Part shown: one piece after another, positions 24,501 through 36,600 of the stretch | Layout: the number at the start of each line of letters is the position of its first letter | Numbering within the stretch: the first letter of the stretch is position 1 | Source: Gloeopeniophorella convolvens | Taxonomy: Eukaryota; Basidiomycota; Agaricomycetes; Russulales | Assembly (NCBI GenBank): GCA_022496205.1 | Contig: WTXD01000005.1 | Span: 310,001-374,000 of the forward strand | Direction: 5' to 3' | Length of the DNA stretch: 64,000 bases | Position numbers and translations under genes: made by a program | The notes under the pieces: generated by a model | What the model was told of the DNA's origin: nothing | Seen by the model: only the letters and a program-made list of their open reading frames with translations | The model's database searches: none

Positions 24501-27500
24501 CAATTCCCGACATCGTATTTCTCGAGGGGCTTCCGCCCCCATGGCATGTTGAAAGGTGCGCCGACAGCAATTTCCGTGATGATTGAGATGCAGAACGAAC
24601 GTCCCGATGCCGGAAGAGGAGTGAGCAACAATCGAAGACGACGTGGACATTTCCTCAACGCCAACGCCTAGGTCGCTATCAAATGCATTAGATATTTCAT
24701 GACGTTGTTCCACAGACACAATTCCGGACGCCAGATGTTGTACCCCTAAATTACGAATACGATGTCGTCAAAAGGGCAACGGTATGCTGCTGAACAAACT
24801 CCATGCTCCAGAGCAAATGTCCGTTGTATTGCTGTAGTTCGAGAAACATACAGGTATCTGCAAGTACGGCCACAAACGTCAGCACTCCTGACAGAGGACT
24901 TACGCATCGGCGCCGAAAGGAGAACCATCCACAGCAGCTTCGTCCGACTGGTCCGACACAACACCTATGATCCGCACTGTAGTTGCCACCGCCAAGTCGC
25001 CAGACTGGCTGACTAAGCACCAGAGTAGGCAACGTCAAGGACGCTGACTGAGGCGCTGACCGCCCACGAGGTAAATTGTAGGCTCTCATCACGAAGTGCG
25101 AGAGAGTGCGAGGCCAGTTTGCGTTTCAACAAGCGCCACGTTGGTAAGTAGGCCACACTGGCCAAGTGGAGAAAGAACTCCCCCTAGTACACACTTGCGG
25201 CATTCTTGATCCTTGCGCAGCGGATCCCGAGCTTTGGGAAAATCCGTTCATGCGGATCAAGAAGCCAGAGATATGCCATGGCTCGACGGTGAATCACCGC
25301 ATAGAAGGATTCTCTCTCGGTTGGGGAGCATCGCACTGATGTGGGTACAGGAGCAGAAACATAAGTTTCAGACACCAAGATGAGCAAAGACAACGGACCT
25401 GTCGCTGTATCATATGCATGGTTAGCGATGACACACACCTCCCAGCGCGCAGATGACACGAGGGATTCTTCCGTAGATTTTCAATTGGGCCTAGCGTGCC
25501 ATGAGCCTATTGGAGCCTGTGGCGCGGTATCTCCATCGAGCGCTGCACTCCCAAGTAGCCAGTTCCACTTTTGGACTCACATAAGGTTGACGCGCAACAT
25601 GAGCGCATGGGAAGTTGATCCAGGCCGTGGGCGCGTTGGCCAGAAAGCATGATGCCACATAGGTCGCACGACCACATATGGGTGGCACGGACGATCATGA
25701 AACAGATCCATCTTGTGCGGCTCCCGCGGCGAAGCCGGGCCGCCACTATCACGAACCCCCGCGACGCCAGGACACAGCACCACGTGAGCTGCACGACTGG
25801 TAGCGACAGGCGATGACGACCCACGACTGGCATGGGGAACTCTTGATCTTCTTATCGCGGATTGGGATCACAATGCATGCCCTAGAGGGACAGTGCGCAA
25901 ACCTGCGGAAGGCCGCTGCTCCTTGGATTCGCCGTTACATCAAGACGCGCCGCTGGGCTGGAACAGACTCTGATCCATCTGCTGTATGAGTGAGAAAGGT
26001 TCTTTCGGGGGGTGTCCTGGCTAGAAAGGTTAGATTCCTGTGGGACATATAGAGCGAAGCGGGGCCCGGCGAGTTTCACCAAGCGCTCTGGTCTTCGAGA
26101 TCGGTCTCAGGGGTTCTTCTCGGACTACTGTATTAGTATCTCTGTTGCGTGTTGACCGGGAAATGCGATCCAGGTAAGGCTCGTGCACTGTACCGCCGAC
26201 CTCTTGACGTACGATAGGTAGGGAAGTGAGTGCTTTTGAGTTGCTCTTTCGGCCCTGAGAACGTATCAAGGCACACGACATAGGGTTGCGACAACGAAAG
26301 GTGGTGGATCTGGCAGTCACGCAAACCCGACGCACTTGAACAAGTATGACGCCGTACTACCCATACGGAAACGCGACATGTACTTTGATTGTGTTCTCGT
26401 TGAGGACCCAGGTTCATGCACCAATTTGACGAATGCCAACTGGAACCGGAGGTCACGAGTAAGTTAGGCCTCAGGTGCAATCCTTAGAGATGACATGGGC
26501 TCACGCAAACGACATGACCGGTGTATCAAACCCCAGCGCTAGCAAGAACACTCCGCCATGGGACACACTGGGTTCCGGACGTCCCATGTGGCGGGTGCAT
26601 TTGGGTAGGCGAGCGCTACTTACCAAGCCATGGTAAGCATGTACGGGATAGATGAACTAACATTCGACACGTGAGATTCATGGTTTGCGGAGCCAGTGAA
26701 GGTGCGCGTAGGGTCGGCGCAGCACCATGCTGTACGAAATCGGGATGGCTATATGCTTCCCGAGGTGATAGGACTTTGTCAACTGGTGTGTAAGTCGTAA
26801 GAAACCGGAACACAGTCATGATGGACGAACTACAGTGGCGTTGGGGCGGCTATGCGACACGAGGGGACGCTGCAATAGTAAACTGATTCGTGTTCGGTTG
26901 CGAGCGAAGTCAAGTAGCCAGAAAGACCAGCTCCGGGATTTGAACGTACAGGATGTTCTGAAGGGAAACGGGCCTTGATGCGGTGCCATGGCACCTAGTA
27001 CGACAGATACGTTCAGTCCGGGGCAGGGAAGTCCTGAGAAAGCAGCCATTGGCAGCCCACCAGCGCCCGGACAAACGGCGCTAGCGTCAAGCCCATGAGC
27101 CTATGACATAGATAAAAAGCACCAGCACACGGTAAAGCTACCTTTTTCACGCTGTCCATGTGATGTCGGTGAAGTGGAAGTCTTTCCTGTGGCGTTCGGC
27201 GGTGCCGGGTGAGCAAACCCGTGAGCGATGTCTGCGTCTTGAAACATGGAGTCAGCATCACGCGTGGTCGTTCTGGATGACAAGAGCACGGACCTGGCTT
27301 CTTGATGGAACACCTCCCACACTTCGCGACATCTGCTAGAGCTTGGGTCTCAGCAGCAAAGGGGTCTGACATAGAACCAAACCTCATCAGTGCATGTTTG
27401 ATGCAGCCGTTCTTAGGGTATATACCTTCCCACGGAATAGCAAGGATGTCGGCGAAGAGCGTTCGCTGCATTTGGTGCGTGCCACGCAACCAGTGTTGGC

Positions 27501-28831
27501 ATCAGCATCATATTCAGCATCCAAAGATCGCCTCAGGGGTTAGGGCTTACCTCGGGGACATAGAACGAAGATCGCTGCTCTGGCGCAGCAACAAACAACT
27601 GTAGCGGCCAAGTGACAGACGTACGGGGACAGTCACGGAATCAGGTACAATTAGGCGCCAATGCCATGGAGGACGCCACCAGTGAAATTTGTCAACTGTG
27701 GAGCAAGTCAGGGCAGCGTATAGCTAGGCACAATCGCCTGCAGAGTGCGTGGGTACGATATGAGGAGTATCGTGGACGCTTGGGGGGCAGACTTCATAAG
27801 GTGGAATCAGGCAATCATAAAGGCGCGTTGACGGAAGGGGTCCGAGGGAGTACTTGCTGTCCACAAGCGTAAGTACAACTGCGATTATTCTTCTGGAAGG
27901 GGAGTGCGGATCGGAGGCGTGACGTACTTATGCATATGGTCTTTATAGCACGCCCGACCGGCAACGTGATGGCACTACGTTTGACCTCCGGCTCGTGGCG
28001 ACGTCGCTTCTAGGGAACCATGTTGTGCGAGTACGTGCCTTGGTATATGTATACGCCTGAAATGTCAGGATACATATACCGAGAACAAGTCATGTGTGCG
28101 AGCTCTGCGAATTGAGCAAGCCTGAGGACTCGAATAATATGAGCCTTGAACCCAACTTGAATAACCACCCTTTGAGCCGTTTCAGGGACGATTCTCCCAT
28201 CGCGAAGGACCCTTGTCGGAGAAGAGTGCGAGCAAGTGATACATGATCGCACCCGGGTGCAGAGAGGCTTCCGATGGATAATTGTCTCTGATCGGCAGTC
28301 CGACAGGGTCCTGTCAGGTACCGTCGCTAGGACAACTTAGTGTACATGCGGACCTATGTACGCCATGGGCCATCTAGCAGCAGGACGAACACTGGGCTGT
28401 GCTTGTCAAGGGGTTGAGTGTCATCAGCAGCGAAAATGCGGGGCTGAGCATGTCAGCGTAGAAAAGTTACAAGATGTGATGAAGTGTACCCAGTGTAGGG
28501 AAAAGGAGGGATGAAGAGATATCTGGGGAGGCGCTCGGTCACCAAGGGGAACAAGGAGATGTCGGTTACGGGAGCAATGTCGCAGGCGGAACGGGGCGAG
28601 TGCCGACAAGTCGATGCCGCCGGCTTAGAACCGCCTGCTCGGGGTGATAAAAGAACGTGTCCGCTTGTCTGCAAAGCACTTCTCCCCTTCATCCCCTCCT
28701 CGCACCATTTTCTCGTCGCCCAGTGCGCCTCTCAGTCGTCTAGAACGCCCGGCCTGGTGTCGTTTTGTCACATTCTTTTTGCAGACTATCTTTCCTTTCC
28801 CGGCTTTGACTTGATTTGATACCAAGTGAAA
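21568..28831. other. Gene-poor interval, about 7.2 kb
   Basis: The largest stretch without a supportable gene. Composition is less GC-rich than in the flanking genes and frames on both strands are short and overlapping. Some minus-strand frames (24446-25459, 26030-27489) look mildly protein-like but give no recognisable motif and do not chain through introns. A five-copy TCGG tract lies at 22687-22706. The last about 150 bases (pyrimidine-rich, 28680-28830) look like the promoter and leader of the secreted-protein gene. Decayed transposons are the likeliest content, but this is a guess. Confidence 0.4.
22687..22706. repeat. TCGG microsatellite (5 copies)
   Basis: Five perfect tandem copies of TCGG, flanked by further CGG/GGAC-rich sequence, inside the gene-poor interval. 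Confidence 0.85.
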
Positions 28832-30893
28832 ATGTTCTCCAAGGCTATCTCTGTCGCGTTCCTGTCTCTTGCGCTCTCTTCCTTCACGGCACAAGCTCTT
28901 CCCCGTTTCCCCAATGAGGGAGGTGAGCGCAGCGGAAATGAGGGGGAGTCGTGTGCGGTGAGTTCATTCCCGCCGGCAGTTTGAGATCCAATCTGATAGC
29001 GCCGATCGTCTCGCTAGGCTGTCTCCACCGTCTTCGTGACTGTCACTGCGGGTGCCGCTACCGCGACCAGCGTGTCTTCCCATGTTACCACTACCGCTGC
29101 TGGTGCCTCTTCTACGTCCAAAGGCTCCAACAACTCTGGTTCCAGTTCTAGCACCGGGAACAATAACTCCGGCAACAACAATAACAACAAGGGTGAGTCC
29201 TCTTCATCCAGGCACGCGATTATCCTGAACCTCCCTACAACAGGTACAACAACAATGGGAAAGGCAGTAATAACAACTCTGGTAACGGTGCTGACAACAA
29301 CAACAACGCAAGGCAACAGCAACAACAATAGCAATGGCAAGGGGAACGGTAATAACAACAATGGCAAGGGTAATACAACAGTGGGGGTAACAACTCGGGG
29401 AAGGGCAACAGTGGTGATAATGGCAAGGGCAGTAGCACTACGACCAAGAGCAGCACTACCACGACCAGAGCCTGTGAGTATCCTTACGTGATTCACGGGA
29501 TCGCTTGATCCTCACCCAGTAGCGCAGCTACAACCACGAGCTCAGCCGCGACTTCTACGTCGACCTCGAAGGGCGGTGATAATTCTGGCTCTGGGGTGCC
29601 ACTGGTAACAATGGCAACAACGACGATGACTCACAGACTTCGTTGAGTGAGTGTACTCGTTGGTGCATCGCTTTCTCCTACTGACCGCCGTAGCCTTGGA
29701 TCCCGCGTCCTCGCTAAGGGCTTTGAAAACGATGGCCAGGATCAGCCTACCGCTGGCCAGGTTCCATCATTGACTTCCTCGAACAACTTCATCAACTTCT
29801 GCGCTGGGCAGGAAGAGAAGGCGATCACCAACGGCCAGCAGATCACGGCTGGTTCGTGCAACCCGGCCATTATGGGTATCATTGCTGCTACAACGAACAT
29901 GCCCTCTTCGAAATTCGTCTTCCCCCCAAATTTCGGTACCATCAAGGCCAACACGGCCTTCACAATTCAGATGGCGATCCGAAACCTCGACACCGGCCAC
30001 TTTACCAACGCGGCTGAGAACTACTATGCCGCGCCCCAGCAGGTCAACGCACAGGGCATTATCATCGGCCATACGCATGTCGTCATCGAGGCGGTTAGCT
30101 CGCTCACCTCGACTACTCCCGCGGACCCGAACAAGTTCACCTTCTTCAAGGGCGTTAACACCGCGGCGGACCAGAACGGCATCGTTTCGGCTTCCGTTGA
30201 TGCAGGCATTCCCTCTGGCGTATACAAGCTCTCCTCGATCAATGCTGCTGCAAACCATCAGCCTGTCCTCGTCGCCGTCGCTCAACATGCCTCTCTCGAT
30301 GACGTCATCTACTTCACCGTGACCGAAGATGGGAAGGCCGTCGCTGCCCCTGGTGATGCCGCCACAAATGACAACACCACTGCTGTCGCTACCTCCGCTG
30401 CTGCCAGCTCTGCCGCAGCCACTCTCTCCGCCAACGTAACGACTTCTGCCGTTGCGTCGACTTCCCCTGTTGCGTCTTCTGCTGGTGCGAGCACCTCCGT
30501 CGCTGTCACCGCCTCCGCTGTCACCTCGTCCGCCGCTACTACGACCTCCGCCGCTACCAAGGGTAGTGTCGCCAAGGGTGGTGCCATTGGCAAGGGTGCC
30601 GGTGCTCCCGCGTCCTCTGTTTCTGCTCCGCCTCCGCTTCTGAGTCGTCCACGGCCGCGGTGACTACCACGGACGCAGATAAAGCCACGGAGACTGACAA
30701 GACAGTTACAAAAAGTAGCGACAACTCTGGCAAAGACACGGGGGCCAGCGAAGGGTCCGGCGATGGTGCTTCATCTTCGTCAGCCGCAGCAACTTCAACC
30801 ACGGCTGCCTCCAGCTCCAGCGCGTCTGCTACCGCTACCCGTCGCCCCATCGGTGCCCGCTTCCGGAGGAGCTTCTCAAGGGATGCGAACTGA
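28832..30893 (+). CDS. Secreted Ser/Ala/Asn-rich cell-surface-like protein
   Basis: Secreted protein of a family common in basidiomycetes, often mislabelled as ribosomal protein S17. The start at 28832 opens a signal peptide (MFSKAISVAFLSLALSSFTAQA). A short Ser/Thr part and an Asn/Gly/Ser/Lys low-complexity linker (about 29018-29646) follow. The conserved domain (29694 to about 30350) contains AKGFENDGQDQPTAGQV, NNFINFC, ITNGQQITAGSCNPA, KFVFPPNFGTIKANTAFTI, IIGHTHVVIEA, FFKGVN, VYKLSSINAAANHQPVLV and DDVIYFTVTEDG. A Thr/Ala/Ser-rich tail ends in a basic RRPIGARFRRSFSRDAN. The frame is interrupted at about six points (near 29307-29313 twice, 29374, 29594, 29703, 30627). Each is restored by one added base, usually in a G, C or A run, so the tail after 30640 belongs to the same protein. 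Introns are at 28958-29017, 29193-29243, about 29474-29519 and 29647-29693. Likely cell-wall or matrix associated; function unknown. Confidence 0.8.
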
Positions 30894-32095
30894 GCCTCCC
30901 AACGAGTGCGTCAATAAGGCACCCTTATCATGTCCATAACATTTTCCCTTAGGATATTGATTCCCTTTTCTCTCGCCGCCGGCTCGACGCTACGTCTTTA
31001 TTCCCTTGTTTTGATTGGGTCTACCCACCGTCACGCATGCGTGTACACCACGGCTGTTTGAACAGCTTTCGTTCTTTTCTGGTTGCTTCATTCATCTCTT
31101 TCTCGGCTTTCCTTCTTTCTTGGTCAGGCCTTGCTTTGCGTGCAAGCGGGCTGCTGCCGGTAGCGTTTCTACTGATGACTTAGACAACTGTATCACTGTA
31201 CGAGCAATTAAAGGGGATCTTGGTGCAAGGAAGTTTTGGTGTGCGCGTGAGAACACTTTCCAGCGTCGCATGGGCGGCGGTGAGAGCCTGCGGACATACT
31301 TAACGCCGTTGAATGCGAGGGTGCGAGATGTCGGGGAGCGTGGTTCACGTGATGCGGGCTGCATGATTTTCATTGGCTGAACCAGAATGATGATCATGGA
31401 ACCTTGAGACTCCCCACTCCTTCCATGCATGCTTGCAAGGCAGAACGGATTTTTCACTGTCCGACCAGAGCGGGCGCAGTGTTGCGAGACCGCTGCTGGA
31501 CCGCTGCAACGTCGCCGTCTGCATCAAGTTCCAGGGACCAGGGCCGGCAGGGGACCAGGGCTCGCATCGCCGCTTTTTGAGCGACGTGCCACCACGCCGT
31601 CTTCCTCATACCCGAGCGGTGGCTCTTCCTCGTGCTCGCAGATTTATCCCGAGGCTTGGCGATGGGCTGTAGTCATCCCAATGGGTGGCAAAACCCACAG
31701 CCTCAGTGCAGCGGCCAATAACCTTTGCCTGGCGACTACTACCGACGCTCCGCGAGGTTCTGAGTGGCAATCATGTCGGATGTTGGGGCACCGTGCTTCT
31801 CCCAACACGTAGCAAGATGTGTTCCTGCTCCCCTTTGTCTAGGCTGTGTATTGTCCTTCTCTTCGCCTCTGGACCTTATAAAGTTGACCCTTTGGCAGTG
31901 GCCCTGACATTTTTTTCTTCTTCGCCATTATCGCCCGACTCGGGCTACCGACCGCGTTCAAGATCACGCGTCGGTTCGTCGAGACTTTCCGCGGCTGGGA
32001 ACTCAGGGACGTAATTGTTCATTGCCCTGCGTAAGTCATCTCCATCTAACTTGTGCGCCATGGTCCTGAGGAACAAAGTCATCTAGCACATAAGC
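30894..32095. other. Intergenic, about 1.2 kb
   Basis: Holds the 3' flank of the secreted-protein gene and the promoter side of the F-box gene. Open frames are short and lack motifs; no gene is supported. Confidence 0.4.
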
Positions 32096-33544
32096 ATGAA
32101 CCACATCCCCGATGAACTCCTTGTCGAGATCTTCGACATTTACCGACCTAATTACACGCCTTTCCCGCCCGCAGTTTCTAGAGCTGCCGACGAAGAAACC
32201 CTTTTGCCGTGGTGGTATACACTGATACGTGTATGCAGGAGATGGTACCGAGTTGTCCGACATGCAAAGTGCCGCCTCAATCTGGCGCTCCGCTGCACAC
32301 GCCATGCGTTACTCGGGGAAATGTTACTTTTCGCCCCGCTCGAATTCCCAGTGTTCCTGGATTTCCGTTGGCTCGCTCACGGGTATGTCCGAAGAAAGGA
32401 CGCCAATGGAGTGGCACGCATCCTCCAGCACCCCGAGCGCCTGCGCGGCGTCGCGCTGGACGCCTACCCTCTTACATTATCCAACATGTTGGCATCCATG
32501 GTTAGGCCAGTGCCCCAGTTGGAGACACTCCACCTCCGCAAGATAGGGTCAAAGGCTGCCACTTCCCACTTCCCTTCGAATTTTCTCGGCGGAAGCGCGC
32601 CTAAACTCACTTCACTTTCTCTTTCCGGGATCGCTCCCCTGGGTCCAGCATCGTGGAATTGGTTGGCCAGCGCTACTAGTCTTACTTCACTCGACCTCGC
32701 GAGAGTAGAATATACCCTAGAGAGGGTCAAGGTCTGCCTGCGGGGCATGCCTTTATTGGAGAGACTCTCACTCGACTTCGTCGATCCTGCGCCTCCTGTA
32801 TTCACCAGCCCTTGCCATAATTCGGACACGGAACGGGTCAACTCCCGAAGCTACAGGTGTTGATTTTCTTCGGTACCGAGGCCTACTTGGAAGGTCTACT
32901 GGAGTGGATCAGGTCGCCTCCTCTCAAAGAATTTAGGGTCAAGTGCAGCACGGAAGATCCTATCGCCACCCCGAGCACCACTCCTGCCTATATGCCAAGG
33001 CTCCTCGGGTCCGTCAACAAGACGAATACGCTGCCGGCGGACACAATTCGTATCCAGGTATTGCACGAGGGGCACTTCCACATCGACGCGGGCCCTGGCG
33101 ACTCAGCGTGGATGGTTGAGCGTACCATGCTCAGCAGCCATGCAGATGCACTTGGGTTTGGGGCGACGGTGTGTAGTGCATTGGCGGCCGCCCTTGCGGA
33201 GACGACGACGCTGTGCCTCCGACTGGACCCTCGCGGTACTGCGCCCCGCTCACTTGATGTACAGGCGTGGTGGGGACTGTTACAGCATTTCCGCAATGTG
33301 CGGGTCCTCTGCGTCGCACGGGCTCCGAGGCGCTCATCAGCCAGCTACTGTTCCAGAGCATCCCCCGTGGAGAAGTGGTACCTGCGCTACAACAATCAAG
33401 GTGATCCACGAAAGAGGCGACAGCCGGGGCCCCAACACGTCGTTTCGAAAGCTCATGGCCCCGTTCAACGCATACCGGGAGATCACCGAGAGGGATGCGG
33501 TCAGCGTCGTCGTCGAGAAGGTGGCTTCTTGTTGGTGGCGGTGA
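32096..33544 (+). pseudogene. F-box/LRR protein gene with three frame breaks
   Basis: The first frame begins with an F-box (MNHIPDELLVEIFDIYRPNY... VCRRWYRVVRHA), which would bind Skp1 in an SCF ubiquitin ligase. Leucine-rich units follow (PQLETLHLRKIG, PKLTSLSLSGI, TSLTSLDLARV, PLLERLSLDFV). The coding sense then changes frame near 32841 (continuing LPKLQVLIFFGTEAYLEGLLEW), again near 33316-33322 (GSEALISQLLFQSIPRGEVVPAL), and again between 33391 and 33420 (DSRGPNTSFRKLMAPFNAYREITERDAVSVVVEK), ending at 33544. Each change is in the same direction, as if one base were absent. A spliced alternative at the first break (32798-32856) keeps frame but has a poor donor. It is either a decaying member of an expanded F-box family or an intact gene with sequence errors; because neighbouring essential genes carry the same lesions, the second is favoured. 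It converges on mcd4. Confidence 0.7.
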
Positions 33545-33620
33545 TAGTAAACATGCGGAGCATCTAATAATGGTTATACACACGGTGTAGTCTCTGTCGG
33601 GCGCAAGGCTGTCATATTTA

Positions 33621-36600
33621 TTATGCAACTTTATAGGATTGTATACGACCGTGAGACCCATTACTCCACGTGAGATTTCCGTCTGGCGCTGCACCACCCA
33701 TCAGTGCCTCTCCAACCGACGCACACCCAGCAGAGAAAATAAGCAGCAGTGACGTGATGAAGAAGTGGGATATTGATTGGCCGATTTGGAGCCACGAGCC
33801 TACGTGCTGGTCTCAGCACACTTTCGTATGAGTCAGGGCGTGAGCGCGCTCACCTGTGTCCGTGACGTTGAAGAAGAACGTCATGGTCATCACTGTGGGA
33901 AGATGAATGGGACGGCGAAAGGACAATATAGTCAACGCACCGTCTGTGAGGCTGAGCGCGACAAGGAAGAGCGTGAAGGGCGGCATGCCCAAGCGCGCAT
34001 TCAATGTGACAAACGCTGCTGAGAGGAACACGAAGGGTGCAAGGAGTTTGAAGAGCTGTTCGAACACATCAGTAAAAGTAGCGCATGTATGAAGGAAGCA
34101 CGAACTAGGAGAGCCGACATGAGGAACGGCATGAAAGTTGGGACCAGCCGATACACGGGTTCTAGGTAAAACGAGCTGCGTCGACCAATGCATTAGCGGG
34201 ATCTCCTACGGCCGAGGTTCAGACGTACGATACAGATGCAACACTGTATTTCCGGTGAGCGATGCCGCATATCGTGCTATGAGACCCCAGCACTTACTTT
34301 CCAGTACCAAAAAAGCCAACCTGAACGAAGAACAGGAAGAACAGCGCGATTCTGACATCGTCAGGTCTGAGGCCGCGCGGGTTCCACCCGGAAATCTGCT
34401 TGTTGTCGTCTCTTGGCTTATGCAACTGTGGTTGCCGCACAGCCCCCTCAACTATCGTCCAAAGATACAAGGTCGTGCAATACGACAGGTAAAAAGACCT
34501 TCCACGCGGATGGAGAGTATGATGAAGCATGGGCAGAATGTGAGGAAGTATCTAAGCAGGCGACCCTGGGCTGTCGCTGGGCCGGGAGAGAGAAAAGGAA
34601 GGAGTGTTGCAAGAGCTGGGGAGAAATCAGACAAAGGTAGAGAATTCAAAAAAAGTGAGGTACCGAAAACGATCCAACCCGAGACCTGATTGAAGAGCGG
34701 AAGCCCAAGTTTGGCTTGTAAGCTTCGTACGGAGGATATGGTTATCCGAGTGCTGAAGATGATCAAGAACAACTAAGGAAAGGCAAGTTGTAAGCGTGCA
34801 GGTTCAAAGTCAAACAAACCAAACTCACCTGAATAGCCGATGCAAGTCTGTAAGCCGGCGACTCCCTCTCCGAAATCTTCAGTACCGCCAGCCCGCCAAC
34901 AAGCAGCATACATGCGCCTCCAAGCACTCTACATCTGGCATTAGCTGGGCTACAGGACATTCAGAGGAACTTACATGGCAGGCAAATCCTCACTGGGATC
35001 TACACGGAGCAGCGGGAACACTGCTGTGAGTAGGCACACCGCCGACCAGGGCAGGAGCAGCCTCCAATGGCCAGCAGGCCAAGATGTGAGGGGCCATACC
35101 AACCCTATAGCTACGAAGCCAGCGCTCCAGATCGCGCGGTGGGTGTATCCGACCTTCGCAGCCCGTAAGGTGGCAGAAAATAACGAGGAGCGGGAGGACT
35201 TACGACCATGCTCTGCAGCGCTGCCACAGCCAAGATAAGCCCGACTAACGGCCTTGCAATCCACACTGCGTTCAATTTGCGCCACTGGAATGTTGACGAG
35301 CTCGCAATCTTCATAGCCACGTCCTGCCAGAAATAGACCGGGAATAAGATGTATATATGGAATGTCCACGGGAGGCGCTGGATGGCGAAAAATATGCAGA
35401 GCACAGGCACTGTCAGGTTGAAAACTATCGGAATCCAGAGCGGAGTTACGCTGGCTGTGGTGGTGTAGAGGGTGCCATGATGTACACAGCGCTGAACGCT
35501 ATCCAGCCTGTGTAGGCAAAGGTCACGATGGTACGAACGAGCGTGCGGTCGTACGTTTCGAGGTAGCGGAGGCCCTCAAGCGTCGTCTTGATGAGCTCAT
35601 GCGTATGTTGTCGGGCGTTACGGAAATCGCCCGTCGAGATCAGGCTCTCTATGTACGATATGCGTTGCGACCCGGGGTATTCTGAGGCAGATGTTGGTGG
35701 ATCTAGGTATTTGTATGGTTTGTATAGAATGGCATGCGTCCTCTTGAGCTCTGTTTCTGTGAATTTTTCGAAAGGTACGACACAAAGCACAACCCACCGT
35801 GTTTGATGCGGTAATGCTCAAGTACGACCTGCCTTAACGTCAGTCCACAAAGCTAGTCTGGCATCAAAACGCAGACCTTAGCATTGACAACGCCGGCCTC
35901 CGCGATGGCCCTCTCTCCGCCATGGATTTCTAGGTATCCATCTCCATCTGGGTTGATATCGGGTAGGACGCCAACCGAGTTGATCGGCCAGTGCGTGCCT
36001 AGTAACGCAGACATGAGTGCAGCAATGTCCGCCTGTTCAACATCATGCCGCGCGAGATGCTGTAGTTCCCATGGCGCAGAGTATTCGTCTGGAGTCTGGG
36101 AGGCAGCAGTGTTGGATTTCGGCCCTCGTATCCCGGAACCCCAGACAATGAGAGGGGTGCGCGTATTGTCAGGATCTGGAGACGCCCATTTTGAGTTTAT
36201 GAAAAGCAGCCGAGAAGCAAAGAGCGCCCACCGCCATCGCCATGGTTTCCAATCCTGGACATGCCGTGGTCGGCTGTAAATATGTAGCTTGTCTCTTCGT
36301 CACCATAGAATTCAGAGATGAGTTGCTCCGTCTGACGAACGATGTCGTCGACGACCAGGACGTTATTCATGTACTCCTGCGCCAAGGATGAGCGATGCGC
36401 TGTGATCGTCAGTCGACCGGGACATACGATACCTTAGAGTGGGGTCTGTAGGAATGTCCTGTGGTGTCGAGGCCGAGCAGATGTAAGAAAAACACGACCT
36501 GAGGTGCGCGTAGCTGAGTGTCGAGTGCCTTGTCGGTTGTGGCATTGTGGAGCAGGCTCTTGAGCTGATCAAGAACCCAGATGTCCAGTGCGGTAGCATC

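Noticed and set aside
24446..25459. Minus-strand frames with hydrophobic stretches, considered as a membrane-protein gene
   Set aside because: Frames do not chain by GT-AG introns into one protein and no conserved motif is visible; kept only as possible relics.
26030..27489. Minus-strand frames considered as a transposase remnant
   Set aside because: No catalytic triad, zinc-ribbon or terminal inverted repeat could be recognised.
29014..29496. Minus-strand 160-codon Leu/Val/Pro frame
   Set aside because: It is the exact antisense of the Asn/Gly/Ser-coding repeats (AAC, GGT and similar codons become GTT, ACC, CTC); a compositional shadow.
32798..32856. Intron explaining the first F-box frame break
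   Set aside because: GTATTC...CTACAG would keep frame, but the donor is poor and it would remove a segment (TSP...LPKLQ) that continues the LRR pattern. A lost base explains the data with less loss, and the two later breaks have no intron solution.
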